Source: Sulfurimonas sp.
Lineage (GTDB): Bacteria > Campylobacterota > Campylobacteria > Campylobacterales > Sulfurimonadaceae
Length of the DNA: 11,589 nucleotides
Direction of reading: 5' to 3'
Assembly: GCA_027063295.1 (NCBI GenBank)
Contig: JAMORZ010000083.1
Span: forward strand, 1 to 11,589
A program made the position numbers and the translations under genes. A model generated the notes under the pieces. It was not told where the DNA came from, ran no database searches, and saw nothing but the letters and a program-made list of their open reading frames with translations. Position 1 is the first letter of the stretch, and each line of letters opens with the position of its first letter. This document shows positions 1 to 6,778 of this stretch, one piece after another.

Positions 1-565
1 GAGCACGCACAAGTGTAATATACTCTGATGCCAACTGATTAATTTGTGCATCAACTTGTTCATGTGTAATCTCTTCAAGTTTCGAAAGTGCTTTATGTTG
101 AGCTGTTCCATAGATATCTTGGTAAACTGTTTTAAAGTTTGTTTGGTGTGCATTTACAAGTTTTCTTACAGCTTTAATCTCTAGCATCGATTTATGGATA
201 GATTTGAGGTCATTGCAAGTTTTACACCCTTGTTCTCCATTTGAATGATCATGAAGTGCACTGTTACTTTTGATGTGTGAGTTATATACACGCTCTTTTT
301 CATTTACAAGTGCTCTTTGCTTTTCAAGTGAGCGAAGTGTACTTGGAGATGAGTTTCCAAGGTACATTACAGTCATACCACGTTCACGAGAGATGTTGCT
401 TGCTAACTCATTGAGAAGTCTATTTTCAGTCAGTTTATCCTGTAATAGTTGAGCTGCTTTATAGTTTTGGTACGAGTTAAATACAAAGTAACTCGTCATT
501 GCAAAAAGAACAATGATCGGGAAGAGAGAGATTAGTCTAAGTCTGTTCTTTAATCCTAACTGCAT
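1..565 (-). CDS. NIT-domain membrane sensor, N-terminal part (runs off left edge)
   Basis: This is the first 188 codons of a membrane sensor whose C-terminal output domain lies beyond the left edge. One hydrophobic helix (about residues 11-30) follows a basic N-terminus (KNRLR). An extracytoplasmic, mainly helical region follows, carrying the motif ISRERGMTVMYLGNSS near residues 58-73. That motif resembles the start of the NIT (nitrate- and nitrite-sensing) domain family, where a helix with an ERG core is typical. Such proteins usually end in a histidine kinase, GGDEF or chemotaxis output; which one applies cannot be told here. The region also holds His105, His107, Cys114 and Cys117 in a short span. 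The ATG at 565 has AAGG at 573-576 with 7-base spacing, and that site overlaps the stop codon of the preceding gene, so translation is probably coupled. The sensor assignment is fairly firm; the ligand is unknown. Confidence 0.7.
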   Translation of the reverse strand, partial: MQLGLKNRLRLISLFPIIVLFAMTSYFVFNSYQNYKAAQLLQDKLTENRLLNELASNISRERGMTVMYLGNSSPSTLRSLEKQRALVNEKERVYNSHIKSNSALHDHSNGEQGCKTCNDLKSIHKSMLEIKAVRKLVNAHQTNFKTVYQDIYGTAQHKALSKLEEITHEQVDAQINQLASEYITLVRA

Positions 566-574
566 CTGTGTACC

Positions 575-2419
575 TTATTTTGATATTTCTTCTACAATAG
601 CTTTAATTGTAGTAACAGAATCTTTTATATCTGATTGTTCTGATGATGTAATGATATTGTTTGTCTCTTGTAAGACATCTTCTACATGCATATTTTCACT
701 CATACTTTTGAGTTTTTGTGCTTCTAAATGAAGAGTTTGGATATCATCTGCTTCAAGGGATTGTTCGAGTTGAGTGATGATCTCTTGAACTTCTTGTGTA
801 TAATCCTCAAGAAGTTCGCTGTATGTTTGTATATCTAGTCCAATGGCATTTGCAGCACTCTCTTTGGAAAATAAGATAGATGGTGTTGGTATCGTCTCAT
901 CTTCGACAACTACATCTTCATTTATCGGCTCATCAATCTCATCTGCAAAATCTAAATCAAGATCAAGAAGATCATCATCTGCAGCTTCTTGAGTATTTGT
1001 TTGCTCTGTAGTATCGGTTTTTGTTGTTTCTTCTGGAGATTCATTTTCTAAAAAATCATCTTCAAAATCTAAATCAATATCTAAAAGATCTTCATTCTCA
1101 TTTGTTGGCGCAGTAGGTTCTTCTAGTGTTGGTTCACTTACAATCTGCTCATCAACTGGGTCACTAAAGAGATCATCATCCTCAAGTTCTAGAGAGATAC
1201 TCTCTTCTTGTTGAGCTTCATCTTGGGTAGGTTCGTTAGTTGATATCTCATCGATAGGATCATCAATAATAAAATCATTCTCATCCATAAGCACTGGTGT
1301 TTGTTGTGGTTCTTGAGCTTGCTGAGGCGCTACTGCTTGAACCTCTTCACCTGAAAGACGAGCTATGATTTTATAAAATGTTTTGAGATAAGATTCAACA
1401 ACACGAATATCTTCAGATGTATTGATCGTTGTAAGAACTTCAAAAGCATCTTCAATACGTAAGTTGGCAGCTACCCCTTTGAGTTTGTGAGAAAGCACTT
1501 TTACATTTGCAAGATCACCCTCTGCAAGTGAAGTGTAAAGTCCATCTTTAAACTCATGTGCCTGTGCAATAAAATCTTGGATAAACTCTTCAATAAGATC
1601 AATAGGAAGACCAAGCTCATCAGAAGCTACTTGAGGATCATAGTGATAATCGTAGTCAAAGTTTTCATCAAAATCATCAGCTTGTACTTCTTGTGAAGGG
1701 GTAGGGGATGTTGTTTGTAAAACTTCCTCTTCTATATCAAGAGAATCATCAATATCATACATGTCATCGACACTTAAAAGATCATCTTCTTGAGATGGTG
1801 TAACTGTCTCTTCAGGAATGTCCAACTCTATACTTTGAGGAACTTCAGGAGTTTCAGCTACATCATATTCATCAAGCTCTATGTCAAGTGGTGCATCAAA
1901 ATCATCATTAGGAGTGATCGCTGGTGCGACTTCTTGTTGGAGAGGTTGTGGTGTTTCAACAGCTTGAGGTGCAACAGGAGTTTCAGGTATATCATAAGGA
2001 TCACTGGCACTTAGCGAGAGTGCTTCTGTTGTTCCAACTGGAGTTGGACGTTGCGCCAACTCCTCAGAGATGCTTTGCACCTCTTGTTGTGAGAGTTCAC
2101 GAAGTTGCTGCAGATAAATGATGTAAGCTTTTTCTGTAGGATTATCAGCTAAAAATACAGTATTGATGGAGAGGTTAGCCTTGAAAGTTTTTGAGTTTAC
2201 ATCAATAATCACTTTAGATTCTTCAGATGGTTCTGCACAGCTGACAAAGTCTATCCAATGCACATGTTTAAAGTTGTGTACATACCCTGGTGTTCGTACA
2301 AACAGATCTGCAAAGTCTGCAGATTCTGCTCTAAGTTGTGAAAGATTATTAAAACCAAAAGTTTTAAGTGTTCCTTCATCCATTCCAATAAATTCTTTTT
2401 TAAAGTTATATATTAGCAC
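575..2419 (-). CDS. Acidic phosphorelay protein: PAS-like module plus two Hpt-type domains, the second degenerate
   Basis: This is a 614-residue soluble protein with no signal peptide or membrane segment. Residues 1-105 resemble a PAS-like module (FGFNNLSQL, DLFVRTPGYVHNF, HWIDFV, then YIIYLQQL). Residues about 106-268 are a Pro/Glu/Asp-rich linker. Residues about 270-356 form an Hpt domain with the canonical LSHKLKG motif; His311 is the expected phospho-acceptor. A second acidic linker (about 357-515) contains near-repeats of DLLDIDLDF. Residues about 518-612 align with the first Hpt but read AQKLKS, so Gln568 stands where the histidine should be. In known phosphorelays Hpt proteins pass phosphate between response-regulator receiver domains. 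The start is GTG at 2419, backed by AAGGA at 2427-2431 with 7-base spacing. The gene lies 16 bases after the PAS gene and 9 bases before the NIT sensor, which suggests a shared pathway. The partner proteins are not identified. Confidence 0.75.
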   Translation of the reverse strand: MLIYNFKKEFIGMDEGTLKTFGFNNLSQLRAESADFADLFVRTPGYVHNFKHVHWIDFVSCAEPSEESKVIIDVNSKTFKANLSINTVFLADNPTEKAYIIYLQQLRELSQQEVQSISEELAQRPTPVGTTEALSLSASDPYDIPETPVAPQAVETPQPLQQEVAPAITPNDDFDAPLDIELDEYDVAETPEVPQSIELDIPEETVTPSQEDDLLSVDDMYDIDDSLDIEEEVLQTTSPTPSQEVQADDFDENFDYDYHYDPQVASDELGLPIDLIEEFIQDFIAQAHEFKDGLYTSLAEGDLANVKVLSHKLKGVAANLRIEDAFEVLTTINTSEDIRVVESYLKTFYKIIARLSGEEVQAVAPQQAQEPQQTPVLMDENDFIIDDPIDEISTNEPTQDEAQQEESISLELEDDDLFSDPVDEQIVSEPTLEEPTAPTNENEDLLDIDLDFEDDFLENESPEETTKTDTTEQTNTQEAADDDLLDLDLDFADEIDEPINEDVVVEDETIPTPSILFSKESAANAIGLDIQTYSELLEDYTQEVQEIITQLEQSLEADDIQTLHLEAQKLKSMSENMHVEDVLQETNNIITSSEQSDIKDSVTTIKAIVEEISK

Positions 2420-2435
2420 GATCTTATCCTTCTTT

Positions 2436-2849
2436 TTATTGCTCTGCCTCTAGCATTTTCTTGTAACTCTCTTCGATCTCAGAGATATTCTTTTTCCCTG
2501 CTGGTCTTCTTGCGGCGATGTAGCCTGTGATGTTTCCATCATCATCACGAGTAGGTAAAATCTCAGTATCGACCCAATAGTATCGACCATCTTTACGCAA
2601 GTTTTTTAAAAGCCCGTTCCATGATTGACCAGAACGGATAGTTTCCCACATCTTTGCAAACGCAGCACGTGGCATATCTGGATGGCGTATAACATTGTGA
2701 GTTCGTCCAACAAGTTCTTCAGCTTTGTATCCAGAAATTTCACAAAACATTTTGTTTACATAGATAATGACACCATTTAAGTCTGTTTGACTAATAATGA
2801 CACTTCCTTCGCTAACATACTCTTCATCTAAAGGTGTTACAGTACTCAT
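2436..2849 (-). CDS. Stand-alone Aer/CetB-type PAS sensor protein
   Basis: This is a 137-residue protein made of one PAS domain and a short C-terminal helix. The sequence closely follows the PAS domain of the E. coli aerotaxis receptor Aer: IRHPDMPRAAFAKMW (residues 54-68), W77, KN at 82-83, and KDGRYYWV (86-93), ending GYIAARRPA. In Aer this fold holds FAD and reports redox state or oxygen. In Campylobacter, stand-alone versions (CetB, CetC) signal to the CetA receptor in energy taxis. No transmembrane segment or CetA-like gene is visible here. The neighbours downstream are a Hpt protein and a NIT sensor, so the partner may be a phosphorelay rather than a chemoreceptor. I chose ATG at 2849 over the adjacent TTG at 2852 because AAGG lies 7 bases ahead of the ATG and only 4 ahead of the TTG. 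FAD binding is inferred from similarity. Confidence 0.82.
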   Translation of the reverse strand: MSTVTPLDEEYVSEGSVIISQTDLNGVIIYVNKMFCEISGYKAEELVGRTHNVIRHPDMPRAAFAKMWETIRSGQSWNGLLKNLRKDGRYYWVDTEILPTRDDDGNITGYIAARRPAGKKNISEIEESYKKMLEAEQ

Positions 2850-2883
2850 CAAAAAACCTTATAAATAGCACTAAGACTAGAAT

Positions 2884-2899
2884 TGTTACAAATATATCA
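2884..2899 (-). promoter_or_regulatory. Candidate extended -10 promoter for the PAS-Hpt-NIT cluster
   Basis: On the minus strand the sequence reads TGATATATT, an extended -10 of the form TGn followed by TATATT at 2891-2896, one base from TATAAT. The predicted start would be near 2884, leaving a leader of about 35 bases before the PAS ATG. It sits in the only gap (70 bases) in this half of the window, which has no clear terminator hairpin, so read-through from uvrC is also possible. Confidence 0.4.
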
Positions 2900-2919
2900 T
2901 AAAGCTCTGAAAATATAAC

Positions 2920-4722
2920 TTATTTGTAAAATTTTTTTATGATTTTTGCATCTTTTTGGTTTAAAACTTCACTAATTGCTTCAAATGAAAGGTTTTTGAT
3001 CTCTTCAAAAGTGCCAAAATGGTTTAGCAGTTTAATTATTTTTGCTTGGGAAATACCATGGAGTGTTAGTAGTTTACTCTCTTGATCTTGTTTGAGTTTT
3101 GTTTTCTTATGAAATGCTATTGCACTTCGGTGTGCTTCATCACGAAGGTTTTGTACCCATTGTAGTCTTTTGTCGTTGTTTTTTAACAAGAATTTTTCTT
3201 CAGAAGTGTAGATAATGTCATTTGCTTTTCCTTTTGCACGATGTGCTTTTGCATCTACTTTTTCTTTTGAGATAGCAATCACATCGAGTGTTACACCTAC
3301 AGAGAGTAGTATATTTTTTGCAAGCTGAAGGAGTGTCGCACCCCCATCGAGTACCCATAAATCTGGTGGTGGATTTTTTTCAAAACTATGCACTCTTCTT
3401 GTAAGAGTTTCTCTCATCTGAGCATATTCATCTTTAGCCTGTAGATGGTAGGTTCTGTAACTTTTTTTATCAAATGTGCCATTATCATACACTATCATCG
3501 CTCCAACAGGTGCTACACCTGCCATATGGGAGTTGTCAAAAACTTCAACTCTTAAAGGTAGTTTTTCAAGTTCAAAGAGTTTTTGAATCTCAGGGTAGAT
3601 AGTACTTGTTTGTTGTTGTGCATTGCGTTTGAGTAACTCTTTTGCATTGATAAGGGCTAGGGAGATGAGCTCTTTTTTCTTTCCTCTTTGAGGTATGAGA
3701 AGTTGTGCTTTTTTTCCAAATACTTTGCTAATATGATCTTGGATAACTTCAAAATCATCAAAATTATGTGCAAGTAAGATAGGAACACAAAGTGGGGGTT
3801 TTTCTTGTGTGTAAAAGTTACTAAGAGCACGTGTGTAGAGTTCGTTGAGGTCAAATCCATGGTGAAGTTGTGTAAAACTGTGTGATGATGAGATGATTTT
3901 TCCGTGTCTCATAAAGAGTCTCACAACAACAGCTTGAGTTTGTGTATGCTCAATGGCAAAGATATCGTAGTTTTCATCTGAAGCAAAGTCAATTTCACTG
4001 TGTATTTGAGATCTGCTGATTTTCTCAATACGATCGCGAAGCTCTGCTGCTTCTTCAAAACGCATCTGCTCCGCATAAATCTCCATCCTCTTTTGTAGAT
4101 GTGAGATAAGAAGTTTTTTGTTCAAAATCAGTTTTTTTGCAAAGGAGAGCTCTTTGTCGTAGAGCTCTTTTGAGACGGGAAGCTCGCATGGACCAAGACA
4201 TTTGTTTATCTGATGATAGAGACATAGCTTTTGTGAGCTAAGTGAGCCTTTTTTTTGTACGAGTTTGCATAGTTCGTAGATGGAGTCAAGAATATCTCTT
4301 GCCCCAACAGAATAAGGTCCATAATACTGGATCGTTTTGCTTTTTAATACTTTGCGAGTTATATCAAAACGTGGATATGGTTGTGCAGTGTCAATATATA
4401 TGTAAGGGTATGTTTTATCATCACGAAGTAAGATATTGTATTTTGGGTTGAGTTGTTTTATAAGGGAGTTTTCAAGGATGAGAGCATCGTGTTCTGAGTT
4501 AACTACAATGTACTCAAGCGAGGTGGCTTGTTTTAACATAGAGACAATACGCTCTGAGAGTTTTTTGTTTGGCTGTAAATGAGGTGTAAAGGTAAAATAA
4601 CTTTTGACTCTGTTTTTAAGATTTTTGGCTTTACCTACATAAAGAATTCGACCATTTTTATCAAAATATTGGTATATTCCTGCTTGTGTTGGAAGTTGGC
4701 GTAGTGTTTGTTCAAGTGTCAT
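2920..4722 (-). CDS. uvrC: Excinuclease ABC subunit C
   Basis: UvrC is the nuclease that makes both incisions around DNA lesions in nucleotide excision repair, acting with UvrA and UvrB. The 600-residue length matches the family (about 590-610). Domains in order: GIY-YIG nuclease with Tyr17, Tyr28, Arg38 and Glu77; a cysteine motif (CLYHQINKCLGPC); a UvrB-binding UVR segment around 206-240; an RNase H-like nuclease with Asp396 in DNSH, Asp459 in LDGG and His531 in RDEAHR; and a C-terminal helix-hairpin-helix region (about 551-600). Cys152, Cys167, Cys175 and Cys179 correspond in position to the four cysteines reported to hold a 4Fe-4S cluster in E. coli UvrC. The ATG at 4722 lies inside the end of the upstream gene (11-bp overlap), and its ribosome site (AAAGAAAAC) is weak, suggesting translational coupling. 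Confidence 0.97.
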   Translation of the reverse strand: MTLEQTLRQLPTQAGIYQYFDKNGRILYVGKAKNLKNRVKSYFTFTPHLQPNKKLSERIVSMLKQATSLEYIVVNSEHDALILENSLIKQLNPKYNILLRDDKTYPYIYIDTAQPYPRFDITRKVLKSKTIQYYGPYSVGARDILDSIYELCKLVQKKGSLSSQKLCLYHQINKCLGPCELPVSKELYDKELSFAKKLILNKKLLISHLQKRMEIYAEQMRFEEAAELRDRIEKISRSQIHSEIDFASDENYDIFAIEHTQTQAVVVRLFMRHGKIISSSHSFTQLHHGFDLNELYTRALSNFYTQEKPPLCVPILLAHNFDDFEVIQDHISKVFGKKAQLLIPQRGKKKELISLALINAKELLKRNAQQQTSTIYPEIQKLFELEKLPLRVEVFDNSHMAGVAPVGAMIVYDNGTFDKKSYRTYHLQAKDEYAQMRETLTRRVHSFEKNPPPDLWVLDGGATLLQLAKNILLSVGVTLDVIAISKEKVDAKAHRAKGKANDIIYTSEEKFLLKNNDKRLQWVQNLRDEAHRSAIAFHKKTKLKQDQESKLLTLHGISQAKIIKLLNHFGTFEEIKNLSFEAISEVLNQKDAKIIKKFYK

Positions 4723-5179
4723 TGTTTTCTTTTATGATGGATTGGATCTCTTGAGCAAGAGTAGAGAGTTTTTCATCTTGTAGATCTGTTGAGAATGTTC
4801 CATTTGATTGTTCAAAATATTTCAGTGTATGTGATGAGGTTGTATAAGGCTTAAAGTTGTTTATGGGTTTATGATCTGTTTTTACAATAACATCTTCTAT
4901 ATTTTCATCTAAACACTCAAAAAGGTTTGCATTTTTTTGAATCATTCCACTATTTAAAATCAATTTAATCGTATTTATAATATTATCTTTGTCATATTTA
5001 TTGAGTGTTGATGCTGTGACAAAGTGGAGTGTAGTACCTTTGATGTAACCATATTTTATATATTTTTGGATTTGAGGGAGCATAACTGATTTAAGTTTTT
5101 GCACACACTGATGTTGTAAAATTCTTTTGTATTGAGGTTGGTATTGGATAGAACGTATAATTTGACCCACATTTTTCAT
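4712..5179 (-). CDS. DUF721/DciA-like small protein
   Basis: This is a 155-residue basic protein with no signal peptide. The first half (about 4-75) has the pattern of DUF721 proteins: a helix with IIRSIQYQPQYKRIL, then LPQIQKYIKYGYIKGTTLHFV, then a helix ending NTIKLIL. The second half is polar and looks disordered. Members of the DUF721 group related to DciA load or regulate the DnaB replicative helicase. The similarity here is by pattern only and is moderate, so the replication role is an inference. The gene overlaps uvrC by 11 bp, so the two are probably co-transcribed, which would fit a DNA-metabolism role. No ribosome binding site precedes the ATG at 5179. Instead an exact TGTTATAAT sits at 5186-5194 on the minus strand, placing the predicted transcript start at the ATG itself. 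Confidence 0.55.
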   Translation of the reverse strand: MKNVGQIIRSIQYQPQYKRILQHQCVQKLKSVMLPQIQKYIKYGYIKGTTLHFVTASTLNKYDKDNIINTIKLILNSGMIQKNANLFECLDENIEDVIVKTDHKPINNFKPYTTSSHTLKYFEQSNGTFSTDLQDEKLSTLAQEIQSIIKENNDT

Positions 5180-5329
5180 GTGCTAATTATAACAAGCTTT
5201 TTATTAAGCTTTGGGGGGTGTGGATATAAAGCTGCACCATATTATGTTGAAGATCTACCTCAAGGGGATAAAGATGTTGAGTTTATTCTTCAAAAAAAGA
5301 GTTTTGATAATAATGAAAGTTGCAAATAG
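5144..5329 (+). CDS. Small LptM-like lipoprotein, start uncertain
   Basis: A short reading frame encodes a hydrophobic stretch (VLIITSFLLSFGGC) followed by CGYKAAPYYVEDLP and a polar tail ending at 5329. A cysteine followed by Gly-Tyr-Lys and then Pro-Tyr is the pattern of LptM/YifL-type lipoproteins, which in E. coli assist maturation of the LptD translocon. The lipobox is imperfect, with Phe at -3. The start is not settled. TTG at 5144 has GAGG 6 bases upstream and gives a 25-residue signal peptide with one Arg. TTG at 5162 and GTG at 5180 give shorter leaders with no ribosome site; 5132 is also possible. With the start at 5144 the first 36 bases overlap the DUF721-like gene on the other strand. 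The TAG stop directly abuts the nadB ATG, so the two are very likely co-translated. LptM family placement is moderate; lipoprotein nature is likely. Confidence 0.6.
   Translation: MDRTYNLTHIFHVLIITSFLLSFGGCGYKAAPYYVEDLPQGDKDVEFILQKKSFDNNESCK
5156..5161 (+). promoter_or_regulatory. Possible -10 box for the lipoprotein-nadB-nhaD unit
   Basis: An exact TATAAT lies on the plus strand, with TTGAGG at 5132-5137 as a possible -35 (18-base spacer). It predicts a start near 5168, which would support GTG at 5180 as the lipoprotein start. It conflicts with the TTG 5144 start, so only one of the two readings can hold. TATAAT also arises by chance in AT-rich DNA, so this is tentative. Confidence 0.35.
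5186..5194 (-). promoter_or_regulatory. Extended -10 promoter of the DUF721-like gene and uvrC
   Basis: The minus strand reads TGTTATAAT, an exact match to the TGnTATAAT form typical of Campylobacterota housekeeping promoters. The hexamer occupies 5186-5191. Seven bases past its last T is position 5179, the A of the ATG start codon. This predicts a leaderless or near-leaderless message. No -35 box is needed for this class of promoter and none is obvious. Confidence 0.65.
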
Positions 5330-6778
5330 ATGATAAAGTATGATGTAGTGATAATTGGAGCGGGTGTAGCAGGGTTATATGCTGCAATAAACCTTCCAAA
5401 AGATAAAAAAGTATTGCTGATAAACAAACGACAAACCTTTAAGTGTAACACTTTTTATGCTCAAGGGGGTGTTGCTCTTGCTCGTGATAAGGCAGATATA
5501 CCGGTACACATAGAAGATACACTCAATGCTGGAGATGGCTTGTGTGATGCAGAAGCAGTTGAGATTCTCTCAAAGTATTCACGTGAAGCGATTGATGATC
5601 TAGTGCAAAGAGGTTTTTTATTTGATAAAGATGAAGATGGAAATCTTCTGTATACAAAAGAAGCAGCACACTCCTGTGAGAGAATTCTTCATGCTGGTGG
5701 AGATGCAACAGGTCGATATATGCACCACTTTTTACTTGAACAAAATCCCCATGCAATGTTAAGTGATGCTCGTGTTGTTGATCTACTTATAAAAGATGGT
5801 AAATGCTACGGTGTAAGTGTTTTGGAGCATAGAAAGACATATAATATTTATGCACAGGATGTGATTATCGCCAGTGGTGGAGTGGGTTCTCTTTATGAGT
5901 ATCATACAAATGCACCTTGTATTAGTGCAGATATGCAAGGGCTTTGTGTGCAAAAAGGGATAGAACTTGATCGCATGGAGATGCTGCAGTTTCACCCAAC
6001 GGTATTTGTAAACTCAGACAATGCCCAAAAAATGCTTCTTACTGAAGCACTGCGTGGTGAGGGTGCAACTATAGAAGACGAAAATGGTAAAAGGTTTTTA
6101 TTTGATTATGATGAGCGTGGAGAGTTGGCATCACGTGATATTGTCAGTAAATCGATCTATATGTATAAGAAAAAAACAGGAATGCGAGTTTATCTTGCTT
6201 TTAAAAATTTTGATGAAGAGTATTTTGAACAACGTTTCCCAAATATCTGTAAGAATCTTCGCTCATTGGGTTACAATGTCCCACACCAGAGAGTACCTAT
6301 CTCTCCTGCATTTCATTATGCGATAGGTGGAATAAAAACGCATCTCAACGGTCGTATCCCAAATGTTGAGAATCTTTATGCGGTTGGGGAAGTTGCTTCA
6401 ACTCGTGTGCACGGAGCAAACAGACTCGCATCAAACTCACTTTTAGAAGGGTTGGTATTTGCTGCGAGGGCAGTTGATGATATCTTGAAACATAGTAAAG
6501 AAAAAGAGTTTGTAGAGTTTGATGTAACACAAAGTGTTATGAGCTATAAGGGTGATAAAGAGAAAAAAAACCAACTCCGTAGAATAATGTGGGAGAATGT
6601 TTCTATTCTAAGAACAAAACGTGGATTAAATGATGCTTTTGAGTCAATTAATGCACTTTTAAATGAAAAAATTGGTACACTACTACAATTTCGTTTACTT
6701 ACAGCAAGAGAGATTGTCAAAGGGGCACTCTCACGTGAGAAATCAATTGGTGTTCACACCATACAAGAGGAGATATAA
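5330..6778 (+). CDS. nadB: L-aspartate oxidase
   Basis: NadB is a cytosolic flavoenzyme that oxidises L-aspartate to iminoaspartate, the first step of de novo NAD synthesis; NadA then makes quinolinate. The 482-residue protein has the FAD-binding GAGVAG motif (10-15), NTFYAQGGVA (40-49), LQFHPT with His222, SRDIV with Arg269, FHYAIGG with His329, and HGANRLASNSLLEGLVF with Arg365. These line up with E. coli active-site residues His244, Arg290, His351 and Arg386, and Glu111 likely matches Glu121. It is shorter than E. coli NadB (540), mainly at the C-terminus and in one loop. The EGATI and HGANR motifs separate it poorly from succinate dehydrogenase flavoproteins alone, but the short length and absence of a partner subunit gene favour NadB. 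Its ATG directly follows the lipoprotein stop; its stop overlaps the nhaD start. Confidence 0.95.
   Translation: MIKYDVVIIGAGVAGLYAAINLPKDKKVLLINKRQTFKCNTFYAQGGVALARDKADIPVHIEDTLNAGDGLCDAEAVEILSKYSREAIDDLVQRGFLFDKDEDGNLLYTKEAAHSCERILHAGGDATGRYMHHFLLEQNPHAMLSDARVVDLLIKDGKCYGVSVLEHRKTYNIYAQDVIIASGGVGSLYEYHTNAPCISADMQGLCVQKGIELDRMEMLQFHPTVFVNSDNAQKMLLTEALRGEGATIEDENGKRFLFDYDERGELASRDIVSKSIYMYKKKTGMRVYLAFKNFDEEYFEQRFPNICKNLRSLGYNVPHQRVPISPAFHYAIGGIKTHLNGRIPNVENLYAVGEVASTRVHGANRLASNSLLEGLVFAARAVDDILKHSKEKEFVEFDVTQSVMSYKGDKEKKNQLRRIMWENVSILRTKRGLNDAFESINALLNEKIGTLLQFRLLTAREIVKGALSREKSIGVHTIQEEI

Noticed and set aside
900..1300. Recurring ATCATC-type DNA pattern as a tandem repeat or CRISPR-like array
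   Set aside because: Spacing is irregular and the pattern is explained by Asp/Glu-rich codons on the minus strand.
1790..2453. Plus-strand open frames opposite the Hpt protein gene
   Set aside because: They are antisense readings of a strongly biased acidic coding region, have no ribosome sites, and their translations resemble no protein family I know.
2850..2852. TTG start for the PAS protein, one codon before the ATG
   Set aside because: Spacing from AAGG would be only 4 bases; the ATG at 2849 has the usual 7.
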